64,000 bases of DNA. Origin: Mucilaginibacter sp. SJ (GTDB taxonomy: Bacteria > Bacteroidota > Bacteroidia > Sphingobacteriales > Sphingobacteriaceae). The stretch covers positions 5,766,001-5,830,000 of the forward strand of contig NZ_CP118631.1 of the NCBI RefSeq assembly GCF_028993635.1, given 5' to 3'. This document shows, piece after piece, positions 1 through 8,926 of this stretch. Under the pieces are notes generated by a model. The model was not told where the DNA came from. It saw nothing but the letters and a program-made list of their open reading frames with translations, and did no database searches. A program made the translations under genes and the position numbers. Position 1 is the stretch's first letter. Each line of letters opens with the position of its first letter.

Positions 1-1099
1 CCGGAGCTTCGGTACATCTATAAATGGAGCGGCTGTTATATTTCATCCAGGCTGCTATTCCGTCCAGCCTTTCGTTAGCACGTTTATCAAATAAACCGCG
101 TGCAGTAGGGCCCACGTTAAGCAACAGGTTACCTCTTTTGCTTACAGCCTCTATCAGCATGGTAATTAATTGCGTGGTACTTTTCCAGCTGTTTTCGTCG
201 CGGAAATAACCCCAGGAACCAGAAAACGTTTGGCAGGTTTCCCAATAAGTTTTGTAATCGTTTTTTTTGACCCACTCCGATAAATTTACCTGTTCGGGTG
301 TCAGGTAATCCCAACCATCCTGGTATTCATTTAAATCGAGGCGGTTATCAATTATAATATTGGGCTGTAATTTTCTTATTTCTTTAACGAGTTCAACAGA
401 TCCCCAGTCTTTGGCCCCTTTCCCATGTTTGCCATTATCAGGGTACGAAAAATCGAGCCATAGCATATCAATTTTGCCGTAATTGGTAAGCAGTTCTTTA
501 ATTTGGTTATGCATGTAGGTGCGGTACCTGGCCACATCGCGGCCTTTGTTCAGCTTATCATAATCCTCATCTTTTTCGCTTGCCGGTTGCAGGGGGTGTA
601 AAACATCAACGGTAAAGTCTGGGTGATGCCAATCCAACAGTGAATAATAAAAACCTATTTTTATACCCTCGGCTCTAAATGCATCAACAAACTCCTTTAC
701 AAGGTCTCTTTTAGCAGCGGTTTTAGTAGCCTTGTAGTCAGTATATTTTGAATCAAACAGGCAAAACCCTTCATGATGTTTAGTAGTAAGCACAGCATAT
801 TTCATCCCGGCTGCCTTAGCTTTCTTTGCCCACTCTTTGGGATTAAACAAATCTGGATTAAACTCATCAAAATAAGGCTGGTATTGCGCATCCGTCATGC
901 GCTCCCATCTTTTTACCCATTCATGCCTTGCCGCCTGCGAATAAAGCCCCCAATGGATAAACATACCAAAGCGGTCATTAGTCCACCAGGACATACGTTT
1001 GGCTTTTTGTTCGGGTGTTTCTGTTCCTATTTTCTTTTGGGCATATAAAGGGGAAAATGCAATAAAAACCAATAAAATACCTGTTAACGTTTTTTTCAT
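1..1099 (-). CDS. Alpha-L-fucosidase, GH29 (C-terminus beyond window)
   Basis: Secreted or periplasmic retaining exo-fucosidase that removes alpha-L-fucose from glycans. The start ATG is at 1099-1097 and is followed by a signal peptide (MKKTLTGILLVFIAFSPLYAQ). Reading leftwards, the protein carries the GH29 signatures FGMFIHWGLYS, TTKHHEGFCLFDS and FYYSLLDWHHPDF. The segment IDMLWLDFSYP contains the aspartate expected to be the nucleophile, and SKRGNLLLNVGP follows. The frame is open to base 1, so about 366 residues are visible and the C-terminus is missing. It lies 55 nt downstream of the GH89 gene on the same strand, so the two are probably co-transcribed for host- or plant-glycan trimming. 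Family assignment is secure; the linkage specificity cannot be read from sequence. Confidence 0.93.
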   Translation of the reverse strand, partial: MKKTLTGILLVFIAFSPLYAQKKIGTETPEQKAKRMSWWTNDRFGMFIHWGLYSQAARHEWVKRWERMTDAQYQPYFDEFNPDLFNPKEWAKKAKAAGMKYAVLTTKHHEGFCLFDSKYTDYKATKTAAKRDLVKEFVDAFRAEGIKIGFYYSLLDWHHPDFTVDVLHPLQPASEKDEDYDKLNKGRDVARYRTYMHNQIKELLTNYGKIDMLWLDFSYPDNGKHGKGAKDWGSVELVKEIRKLQPNIIIDNRLDLNEYQDGWDYLTPEQVNLSEWVKKNDYKTYWETCQTFSGSWGYFRDENSWKSTTQLITMLIEAVSKRGNLLLNVGPTARGLFDKRANERLDGIAAWMKYNSRSIYRCTEAP

Positions 1100-1154
1100 T
1101 TGGAGGATAGCTGACGTCAGTTTTAAGAAAGAGTGTTAAAAAAGGGCGATGTTT

Positions 1155-3287
1155 TTACATTGATAAAATTTCATCAACCACTTCCAGTAAAGGCCTTTGA
1201 GGCTTTTCAGGGTTTAGCTTTTGGTTGTCGTCCACCCATTTTCGTTCCCAGGAAAAGTAATCAGGTTCCTGAACGTTTTTACCTTGCAAATTGCTGCGCA
1301 GATAATCAAAATAAATCTCCCAGCGGAGCAAGTAATAGCTATCCATCAGGCCGGCCCACTCTTTATAAGCATACTCATGCAGATTGTCTTCGGTACGCAC
1401 ATTTTCGCCCCAATAGGTAATTTGCATTAATTCGTTTTTTAAATTGTTTGCTTTTTCTTCCGCGGTATTGCCGTTATCTATAGCTTGTTTGAGATAGGTG
1501 TTGAGCCTGAAATATTGATCGGTATTTAAGAGGTCATCTGTCAGCCTTATCATATGCAGGAATTTTGCGCTGGCTGCGTTAAATGTTTGCAGATTCTTGC
1601 TGTTATAAGCAGTTACCATTTCATTAAATGTGAGCGTGCCTTTATTAGCCAGCAGTTGCCGCACCATATTGATAAGGTCTATTTTATAAGTGGCAGAATT
1701 TTTAAGAGCAGGCGCCGCTTTTGCAAATTCTTTTACTGCGTTCGCAAATGCGACCGTGTCATAATTACGGGTAAGCGTACCCCAACTGGATATTGATTTA
1801 ACTTTAAGTGCAGGGCGCGCACAAAAAATAGATTCGCCAGCCCCTTCCTGGTAACCGGGAAGGCTTTGATAAATGGTTTGTAAAAATCCCTGCCACGCAT
1901 TACTTGTATGCCCGTTGCTTTTACCATAACGATATTGGGCATATTTGTCGATCCAGCTCCGGGTATCCACATGTTCCTGGTGCCAGCCCAGCTCAAGCAT
2001 CAGGTCATAGTCAGGTGGATTATTGTTGATACCCTCGGGCATAATCCCCACACCTTTAAGGTAATTGCTGTAAGTGCTATTACGGGCACGGTATACCTCA
2101 TCGGCAAAGCGCTGCAATTTTCCATACACGCCCGGCCGTTCGCCAAAATTGTTAACGCTGCACCACATAAACGGGGTATTATCATAAGCCTTACGTTTTT
2201 CCCAGTTATTGGTAAACTCACCAAAAAGTTCCTGTACCAATACTTTTGATTTATCGAGGCCATCAAGCATGGCCTGCCTGGGATTATCCTGCCAGCCCTG
2301 CAATACCCATGTTGAACCGGGGTAGTAATGTTGCATCGATGCTTGTATGGCAGTGCCTGCTTTTTTTAAATCCACGCCTTCCGTTTTACCACCTTCATGA
2401 AAAGGGTCGCCGGCAAAAAAATGAATGTTCTTACCGTATAGTTTTTGAATTTCGCTATAGTAGATGCCGGCAATGCGGCTAAACTCAGGATCAGTAGGGT
2501 CAAGTATATCAGGTCTTTTAAAAGCACCCCAGGTACCCTGATCAATGATATGTGCTTTGCTTTTGTTTTTTAATGAACTTGGCACCATGCCGTAAAAACC
2601 TTGCAACACAGGTTGTATGCCCAACTCCTGCATCCGCTTCATCATTTTTTGTTGAATCAGCTTCCTGTTGTCTATCTGGCTTTGAGGCATGCGACCTCCC
2701 CAGCCTTCAATATTTCCCATCAGCCACCACGCGGTATAAGCAGGCCCGACAATGAAACTGTTAATTTCATTTTCAGTGTATCCTATTTTCCTCAGCGTGT
2801 TTTGCCATACCGCTTCCATCCCTTCAACAGTAAGCATGGTGTTCACACCATTTAACGCCATCCAGTCAAGTTCCCGCTCCCAGTCGGGCCAGCTATAAAA
2901 GCTCATGGTGTAATTATAGGTGCAGTAATTTAACGCATAACGATACTTGGCCCCGGCTTGTACCGTCACTTTTTTGTTAACATTAGGAATAGGAAACACA
3001 GGCGACATGTTATCACCCATATGAGACATGGAACGATGGCAATAATATTTTAAATACCAGTTTACACCTACAGCCGCCGCATTGGCTCCGGAAGCGTGGA
3101 TAACCAGCTTGTTTTTGATAGTTTGCAGTTCAACTATTTCTGACCTGGTGCTTTTTAAAGGTTCAAAAATGATATGGTTGCTTAGCCATGGGGCGCGCCT
3201 TTTAACCAGTGCTTTTACAGGATCAAATTGTTGCGCTAAAAGCTGTATAGGCAATAATAAAAGTAGCAGACAGGTTAGTTTTCGCAT
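1155..3287 (-). CDS. Alpha-N-acetylglucosaminidase, GH89 (NAGLU-like)
   Basis: Predicted exo-enzyme that releases alpha-linked N-acetylglucosamine from glycans. It is 710 residues with a signal peptide (MRKLTCLLLLLLPIQLLAQ). An N-terminal NAGLU domain is followed by the (beta/alpha)8 core with the family blocks ALNGVNTMLTVEG, NIEGWGGRMP, LQGFYGMVP and FFAGDPFHEGG, and by the alpha-helical C-terminal domain (WAGLMDSYYLLRW). Length fits bacterial GH89. It is the first gene of a leftward unit with the GH29 fucosidase. Paired LacI-type palindromes about 100 nt upstream suggest repression by a sugar-responsive regulator, although no such regulator gene is in the window. Confidence 0.93.
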   Translation of the reverse strand: MRKLTCLLLLLLPIQLLAQQFDPVKALVKRRAPWLSNHIIFEPLKSTRSEIVELQTIKNKLVIHASGANAAAVGVNWYLKYYCHRSMSHMGDNMSPVFPIPNVNKKVTVQAGAKYRYALNYCTYNYTMSFYSWPDWERELDWMALNGVNTMLTVEGMEAVWQNTLRKIGYTENEINSFIVGPAYTAWWLMGNIEGWGGRMPQSQIDNRKLIQQKMMKRMQELGIQPVLQGFYGMVPSSLKNKSKAHIIDQGTWGAFKRPDILDPTDPEFSRIAGIYYSEIQKLYGKNIHFFAGDPFHEGGKTEGVDLKKAGTAIQASMQHYYPGSTWVLQGWQDNPRQAMLDGLDKSKVLVQELFGEFTNNWEKRKAYDNTPFMWCSVNNFGERPGVYGKLQRFADEVYRARNSTYSNYLKGVGIMPEGINNNPPDYDLMLELGWHQEHVDTRSWIDKYAQYRYGKSNGHTSNAWQGFLQTIYQSLPGYQEGAGESIFCARPALKVKSISSWGTLTRNYDTVAFANAVKEFAKAAPALKNSATYKIDLINMVRQLLANKGTLTFNEMVTAYNSKNLQTFNAASAKFLHMIRLTDDLLNTDQYFRLNTYLKQAIDNGNTAEEKANNLKNELMQITYWGENVRTEDNLHEYAYKEWAGLMDSYYLLRWEIYFDYLRSNLQGKNVQEPDYFSWERKWVDDNQKLNPEKPQRPLLEVVDEILSM

Positions 3288-3385
3288 AAAAATTTGTTGG
3301 TTTTTTCTGTTAATACGTCCGAAACTAACTAAAATTTAATAGAAAGATTATGCATAATTCTACGCTCTGGAGCCTTAAAACTTAT

Positions 3386-3419
3386 GCAAACGTTTGTTAT
3401 TGCAAACACAAACGTTTGC
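3386..3419. promoter_or_regulatory. Two LacI-type operator palindromes
   Basis: The perfect palindrome CAAACGTTTG occurs at 3387-3396 and again at 3409-3418, each flanked by G/C as in GCAAACGTTTGC-type LacI/GalR operators. Their centres are 22 bp apart, about two helical turns, so both sites face the same side of DNA. They lie about 100 nt upstream of the GH89 start. The family assignment is by resemblance to known LacI-family operators; the regulator is not seen. Confidence 0.6.
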
Positions 3420-3474
3420 GTAAGTTTTCACTGTTTTTAGATAATAAAGTTTTATCCTTAAGTTAATTGAATCC

Positions 3475-3816
3475 ATGCGGATGCATTTCCTTGTTAGTGA
3501 GATGAACAAATTAAAAGAGGATGACAAGGACAAGCGGCAAAAAATGCGGGACCTATTACCAACACTTCCTGACATTCCTGGGATTTTTGAAAAAGCGGGT
3601 ATAAAGGATCAACATTCATTTATTCGAGAGGTGTTCAAACATCCTCTCACGTATAAAGATGACATGTGTCGAACACATACAAAAAATCCTGCGTTTGCCC
3701 ATAATTTATTGAAGATTAAAGCAAAAAGACTGCTCGATATCGAACAGCCTTTGCCGGATTTGCCTATAAATCCAATGTGTTACCCGGGACTATACAGATT
3801 TCCAAACACTTTATGA
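3475..3816 (+). pseudogene. Possible C-terminal remnant of a serine recombinase
   Basis: A 113-residue open frame without signal peptide or obvious complete domain. The stretch FIREVFKHPLTYKDDMCRTH, then NPAFAHNLLKIKAKRLL, resembles from memory the extreme C-terminal tails of large serine recombinases in Bacteroidetes, which end after a similar 'tail plus basic helix'. No catalytic N-terminus or recombinase domain lies upstream, since the GH89 promoter does. If the resemblance is right this is an integration scar next to the CRISPR locus. It could also be an unrelated small gene or a chance frame; confidence is low. Confidence 0.3.
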
Positions 3817-3971
3817 GGACTTGAAGGTTCATTGCATTTAATAGTTTGAATGAGTATTAAAAAGATGCCTGCGGGAAGAATGTCCAAGCGTAAATAACCG
3901 GCTATAAAAGTTATGTCTCAGCTTCTTCACTTTTAAAGTCCGTAATGGCGGCATCGCGAAGCTGGTAATCC

Positions 3972-4538
3972 TCAACAACCACCTTTTTGGGGTGCACGTT
4001 TATAAATTATTTTACTATCTTGTTCCACATAGTCGCCCGATACTATCGGATATGAATACTTAGGCGCGTACGATACACTATGGCTTCTTATAATTATTTT
4101 GTCGTTAACTTTCAGCCTATGCAATTGCTCAAATTCATTGTTAAAGTTCAAAAAACTATTGTCAGACTTTTCCAACCCAAAATTAAGAATGTAATCGTCG
4201 TCATCAATCTTCACCATTACTCCAAAACCTAATGCTGAGCCTGGCGGAAGAGAAAGTGAGGTTACAACTCCTTCCATATTAGTATAATCCTTAATGTGCT
4301 TCCTTATTTTAGCAGCACCGGCATACACTTTTTTTCCTTCGGGAGACGCTTCCCATTTTTTGTACTTTATACCATCAGGGGTAGCCTCCCATTTTTTCAT
4401 TTCGGCTTCCCTTTCAGCAGCAGAGAGTGACTTCGGGGTTGATTTTTTAAAAGGTTCATTTTTAATTTTACGATTAGCAAATACAAGTCCGCTTACCACA
4501 ACCAGCGGTAAGATCAGCGCATAAATGATTTTTTTCAT
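3972..4538 (-). CDS. Small secreted protein of unknown function
   Basis: Not recognised as a named family. I place the start at the ATG 4538-4536, because the signal peptide (MKKIIYALILPLVVVSGLVFA) begins there; an upstream ATG at 4562 would add eight residues before it. The mature N-terminus carries a tandem motif, KKWEATPDGIKYKKWEASPEGKK, about 11 residues repeated. A beta-rich region follows (GFGVMVKIDDDDYILNFGLEK) that could bind a small ligand or partner. The frame ends in QKGGC, but the alternative frame just past a CCCCAAAAA run continues with plausible protein sequence to a stop near 3911, so the C-terminus may be frameshifted. Monocistronic as seen. Confidence 0.6.
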   Translation of the reverse strand: MKKIIYALILPLVVVSGLVFANRKIKNEPFKKSTPKSLSAAEREAEMKKWEATPDGIKYKKWEASPEGKKVYAGAAKIRKHIKDYTNMEGVVTSLSLPPGSALGFGVMVKIDDDDYILNFGLEKSDNSFLNFNNEFEQLHRLKVNDKIIIRSHSVSYAPKYSYPIVSGDYVEQDSKIIYKRAPQKGGC

Positions 4539-4750
4539 ATTTTTTGCAGGTTTAATTAGCATAGATCTATCTCCTGATAAATCAGATCACATAAGACGTA
4601 CTTTTATTTCTCATATTTTTTAAATTGATTCAGCGAAATTACTTTGATATATTTCATCATGAAGAATTTGGATTGTAAATTAAAATGTAAACATTGTAAA
4701 TAATAGGTAAAATGGAACAAGACGCGCTAAGAGAGCGTAACACGCAAATA
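4539..4750 (+). other. AT-rich flank at the first CRISPR repeat (candidate leader)
   Basis: No gene is seen between the small secreted protein and repeat 1. The 130 nt before the array are AT-rich (TTGTAAATTAAAATGTAAAC and similar), as CRISPR leaders usually are. The last bases before repeat 1 (CGCAAATA) resemble the ends of several spacers (ACAAATA, ACAATA), which may be chance. Because all 36 repeats look identical, the array itself does not show which end is leader-proximal. Confidence 0.35.
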
Positions 4751-7453
4751 GTTGTGATTTGCTTTCATTCTTTGAACAACTGATATTTGGAACAACCATC
4801 CGTGTAACTGAGCTAATGGACGGCACGTTGTGATTTGCTTTCATTCTTTGAACAACTGATATTTGGAACAACCAATGCCAAGCGGAGGCAACGCATCAGA
4901 CGGTTGTGATTTGCTTTCATTCTTTGAACAACTGATATTTGGAACAACCCAGATGTTTATGACACTAAACAGACAATAGTTGTGATTTGCTTTCATTCTT
5001 TGAACAACTGATATTTGGAACAACAATGGGAACACCATCCCTATACACAGAACGGTTGTGATTTGCTTTCATTCTTTGAACAACTGATATTTGGAACAAC
5101 CGAGAATGGATAAACAGACTACGACAAATAGTTGTGATTTGCTTTCATTCTTTGAACAACTGATATTTGGAACAACACTGGGAAGCGTAGCAGCAAGCGC
5201 TGCGTCGTTGTGATTTGCTTTCATTCTTTGAACAACTGATATTTGGAACAACATTTTCGTCACGTTCGCAAACTACAGATAGTTGTGATTTGCTTTCATT
5301 CTTTGAACAACTGATATTTGGAACAACTTGAAGGTTGTACTGGTCTGAACCGTCTTTGTTGTGATTTGCTTTCATTCTTTGAACAACTGATATTTGGAAC
5401 AACACAGACTCATCGTATTGTTCTTTCATATCTGTTGTGATTTGCTTTCATTCTTTGAACAACTGATATTTGGAACAACCGATATTGCTCCAGGCCCCAT
5501 CTGTTACAAGTTGTGATTTGCTTTCATTCTTTGAACAACTGATATTTGGAACAACACTCGTAACCAAATTCATTTACAAAGTCGTGTTGTGATTTGCTTT
5601 CATTCTTTGAACAACTGATATTTGGAACAACGGTTTATGGTAGCGTTTGAGACTAAAGAGAGTTGTGATTTGCTTTCATTCTTTGAACAACTGATATTTG
5701 GAACAACTGCTAATGATGTTTTCAAACACAATTTGAAGTTGTGATTTGCTTTCATTCTTTGAACAACTGATATTTGGAACAACGTGTACTTCGATGATGT
5801 TTACCCCCGGCGCGTTGTGATTTGCTTTCATTCTTTGAACAACTGATATTTGGAACAACGCCCAGTGAACAGCAATACAACCGGGAACTGTTGTGATTTG
5901 CTTTCATTCTTTGAACAACTGATATTTGGAACAACTTATTTACAGGTAGTCATCGACGGGAAGCAGTTGTGATTTGCTTTCATTCTTTGAACAACTGATA
6001 TTTGGAACAACACAGTCCACAAAAGATTCATTAAGGGCCTTGTTGTGATTTGCTTTCATTCTTTGAACAACTGATATTTGGAACAACAAGTAACAAATGA
6101 GATGGAAGCGCAAGGCGGTTGTGATTTGCTTTCATTCTTTGAACAACTGATATTTGGAACAACTAAGTGAATCTGAAAAGCAATCCATAGAAGGTTGTGA
6201 TTTGCTTTCATTCTTTGAACAACTGATATTTGGAACAACGAGTGGCAAACTCGTAACAATCTACGTGGCGTTGTGATTTGCTTTCATTCTTTGAACAACT
6301 GATATTTGGAACAACAACTAACTTCCAATTCCTCGAAGATTATCTGTTGTGATTTGCTTTCATTCTTTGAACAACTGATATTTGGAACAACGCGTATATT
6401 GATGATACAGTTATTCTCGGCGTTGTGATTTGCTTTCATTCTTTGAACAACTGATATTTGGAACAACTCTTATTGATAAGATAAGGATCACCGGGAAGTT
6501 GTGATTTGCTTTCATTCTTTGAACAACTGATATTTGGAACAACTGTAAATGCCAATTTTCCCCGCACTACACGGTTGTGATTTGCTTTCATTCTTTGAAC
6601 AACTGATATTTGGAACAACCTTAGCTGAATCGGAGCTGACAGAGCATGGTTGTGATTTGCTTTCATTCTTTGAACAACTGATATTTGGAACAACACTTTT
6701 TGGTTGAGTATTGTCTCATTCCCAGTTGTGATTTGCTTTCATTCTTTGAACAACTGATATTTGGAACAACTGCTGAATGTCGGCCCCGGCTATGAGCAGC
6801 GTTGTGATTTGCTTTCATTCTTTGAACAACTGATATTTGGAACAACAACCTGTAGTGCTTGCACACCACCACTGGTGTTGTGATTTGCTTTCATTCTTTG
6901 AACAACTGATATTTGGAACAACATCGCGAAGGATATGGCCAGCCGAAAGCTTGTTGTGATTTGCTTTCATTCTTTGAACAACTGATATTTGGAACAACGT
7001 CGGCAACTCGGCGCTGCACCTGCTCACGTTGTGATTTGCTTTCATTCTTTGAACAACTGATATTTGGAACAACTGTAAATGCCAATTTTCCCCGCACTAC
7101 ACGGTTGTGATTTGCTTTCATTCTTTGAACAACTGATATTTGGAACAACTTTAAGTACGTGCACAACCGTATCGGTCGTGTTGTGATTTGCTTTCATTCT
7201 TTGAACAACTGATATTTGGAACAACTTGCGCTGACATTGGCAATGCACCTGGAAGGTTGTGATTTGCTTTCATTCTTTGAACAACTGATATTTGGAACAA
7301 CAAAATCACCGTAAAATAAAGCCATGGCAAAGTTGTGATTTGCTTTCATTCTTTGAACAACTGATATTTGGAACAACGATTAACCGTTTATTTACCGCAG
7401 ACAAATAGTTGTGATTTGCTTTCATTCTTTGAACAACTGATATTTGGAACAAC
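4751..7453 (+). CRISPR. Type II-C CRISPR array, 36 repeats and 35 spacers
   Basis: A 46-bp direct repeat begins GTTGTGATTTGCTTTC and ends TATTTGGAACAAC. It recurs with no sequence change that I could see, at starts 4751, 4827, 4903 and so on, to 7408. Thirty-two spacers are 30 bp and three are 29 bp (spacers 7, 25 and 30). The repeat start matches the Bacteroidetes type II-C class. The array is read on the + strand: the tracrRNA antirepeat pairs with the 5' part of the repeat, giving crRNA of spacer followed by repeat 5' end. Spacer 24 (6544-6573) and spacer 31 (7074-7103) are identical. Several spacers translate as coding-like sequence, as expected for phage or plasmid protospacers. The apparent minus-strand reading frames through the array are repeat artefacts. 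Confidence 0.99.
4758..4789 (+). promoter_or_regulatory. Promoter-like element inside each CRISPR repeat (first copy)
   Basis: Within the 46-bp repeat, TTTG at repeat positions 8-11 is followed by exactly 20 nt and then GATATTTG at positions 32-39. The Bacteroidetes housekeeping consensus is TTTG, 19-21 nt, TAnnTTTG, so only one base differs. A start about 7 nt downstream of the second element would fall at repeat position 46 or spacer position 1. The same element is therefore present 36 times. Short motifs can arise by chance, so this is a prediction, but the neighbouring tracrRNA promoter has the same spacing. Confidence 0.45.
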
Positions 7454-7498
7454 ATACCTCGGTTCAAAAGTTTAGATATCAGTTGTTTATGTAGGGAT

Positions 7499-7550
7499 TT
7501 AGAATTAAAAAATCCGGTTGCTTAAGCTTCCGGATTTAAAATTCTAAAAC
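7499..7550 (-). terminator. Hairpin terminator after cas2, facing the array
   Basis: AAATCCGG (7510-7517) pairs with CCGGATTT (7530-7537), and the flanking TTAGAATT and AATTCTAA extend the imperfect stem. Reading leftwards from cas2, the stem is followed by TTTTTTAATTC, a good intrinsic terminator. The symmetry may also stop + strand transcripts leaving the array. Confidence 0.7.
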
Positions 7551-7873
7551 AATTCCAATTGCTGCGGGGTGTCTGGTAGTTCTTTTTCTTCTTTGCCGTA
7601 AAATAATTCCATCATCCCAAACTGTTTATCCGTAATAGTCATGATACCCACATGGCCTTTAGGCGGAAGTATTTTTTTTACACGTTTGATATGAACGTCG
7701 GCATTTTCACGACTGCTGCAATGCCGCAGATAAATGGAAAACTGAAACATACCAAAGCCGTCTTTCATAATATCTTTACGAAACCTGCTGTAAATTTGCC
7801 TGTCCTTTTTGGTTTCTGTGGGCAAATCAAAAAACACTAATATCCACAATATCCGGTATTCATTTAAGCGCAT
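7544..7873 (-). CDS. cas2: CRISPR-associated endonuclease Cas2 (type II-C)
   Basis: Partner of Cas1 in the spacer integrase complex; a Cas2 dimer bridges two Cas1 dimers. It is 109 residues with the ferredoxin-like start YRILWILVFFDLPTET, where D16 is the conserved aspartate. The middle block DGFGMFQFSIYLRHC and the later GHVGIMTITDKQFG are typical of type II Cas2. It lies 3 nt after cas1 and is the last gene of the leftward mod-res-cas1-cas2 run. Its stop overlaps the start of the terminator hairpin. No cas4 or csn2 follows, consistent with subtype II-C. Confidence 0.97.
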   Translation of the reverse strand: MRLNEYRILWILVFFDLPTETKKDRQIYSRFRKDIMKDGFGMFQFSIYLRHCSSRENADVHIKRVKKILPPKGHVGIMTITDKQFGMMELFYGKEEKELPDTPQQLELF

Positions 7874-7876
7874 TTA

Positions 7877-8908
7877 TCAAAAAGGTAATTCTTCTTCCTC
7901 ATCGTCGGCTGCGTTGTATTGCCCTTGCTCTTCAGCGGCCATCGTCATAAGGTCATCATCATACTTATACAGTCCAGTCCGCTTTGTTACAAATTCCTTC
8001 ATAATGGGGTACGTTATTTTTCTGATTTTCCCCTCATAACACCGCGCTAAAGACGCTGTGGTATTTTGTACGCCTACCATGAGCGGGCTCCGGATTTTTT
8101 CAAACTGCACATCAACCGTGGCAATAGCTAATAATTGCGCTTTGATCGAATTACCCAGTTCCAGAAAGTTCTCGCCATTATCAATGATCCGCAAAACTAT
8201 TTGATCAACATACGGGCGATAAGGCTCCATAATATCATCGGCCAGGCAATAGGCGTTATATTTATTGCGATGGTGAATGCCGAGGGTAGGGATCAGGCCT
8301 GAGCAAACCAATCCACGGGCAACAATGGCCCGCAGTATGGCATAACCGTAATTGAGTAAGTTATTTGGTGGATCGCCCTCTCTTCCTCTAAAAAACTCCA
8401 CCTTTTTAGGGAATACATTTTTCCAGTAATAAGCCGCGGCACGGCCTTCATAATTGTCAGGGTCCCCGCTGCGTACCGATTTAGCCCAGTACAACATATT
8501 GTCGTGATTAATCCCCCGGTCGGCCAATACCGCGGCCTGGTTCAGGATTTTGGCTTGTGTGGTTTGTTGCCAGAGCTGTTTTTTTAAAGGTAGAGAGGCG
8601 TCAATCTGGTACCTAAACCGTTCGCTTTGCGTATTGTGCCCGTCTATCGGTAACATCATACCGGTTGGATGGTGAGTATGATCGCAGGTAACAATAGCGC
8701 TGTTATTATTTAACAAGGCGGCAATGCAGCCATGGGTTATGGTGATTTGCTGATGTTCAAGTACAACGATGCCCACATCTTCAATAGGTACTGATTTTTT
8801 GCTTTCCTTTTCACCTAAAACTTTTAAATGAGGCAGATCAATAACCAGCTGGCCTTCCTTTAAACTCAGGTAAGCCGGGTTACTGAAGTGGAGTGTTCTT
8901 TTAATCAT
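7877..8908 (-). CDS. cas1: CRISPR-associated integrase Cas1 (type II-C)
   Basis: Metal-dependent integrase that inserts prespacers at the leader end of the array. It is 343 residues. An N-terminal beta domain (EDVGIVVLEHQQITITHG) precedes the helical catalytic domain. E154 (DNYEGRAAAYYW), H212/H213 (LGIHHRNKYNAY) and E228 (ADDIMEPYRP) form the expected metal site. The protein ends in an acidic tail (DDEEEELPF) that is not part of the fold. It starts 18 nt after the restriction gene res and 3 nt before cas2, so it is almost certainly co-transcribed with the type III R-M genes rather than with cas9, which faces the other way. Confidence 0.97.
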   Translation of the reverse strand: MIKRTLHFSNPAYLSLKEGQLVIDLPHLKVLGEKESKKSVPIEDVGIVVLEHQQITITHGCIAALLNNNSAIVTCDHTHHPTGMMLPIDGHNTQSERFRYQIDASLPLKKQLWQQTTQAKILNQAAVLADRGINHDNMLYWAKSVRSGDPDNYEGRAAAYYWKNVFPKKVEFFRGREGDPPNNLLNYGYAILRAIVARGLVCSGLIPTLGIHHRNKYNAYCLADDIMEPYRPYVDQIVLRIIDNGENFLELGNSIKAQLLAIATVDVQFEKIRSPLMVGVQNTTASLARCYEGKIRKITYPIMKEFVTKRTGLYKYDDDLMTMAAEEQGQYNAADDEEEELPF

Positions 8909-8926
8909 ATTGCTTTCCTGCTAATT

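Noticed and set aside
6913..7110. Plus-strand 65-residue frame in the array
   Set aside because: It also consists of repeat and spacer sequence (CDLLSFFEQLIFGTT) and has no independent support.
4680..7376. Many minus-strand open frames of 60-109 residues with the motif FQISVVQRMKANHN or VPNISCSKNESKSQ
   Set aside because: They are translations of the CRISPR repeat in different frames, not proteins.
7454..7498. A possible degenerate 37th repeat after the array
   Set aside because: TCAGTTGTTTATG shares only a few bases with the repeat; no extended match.
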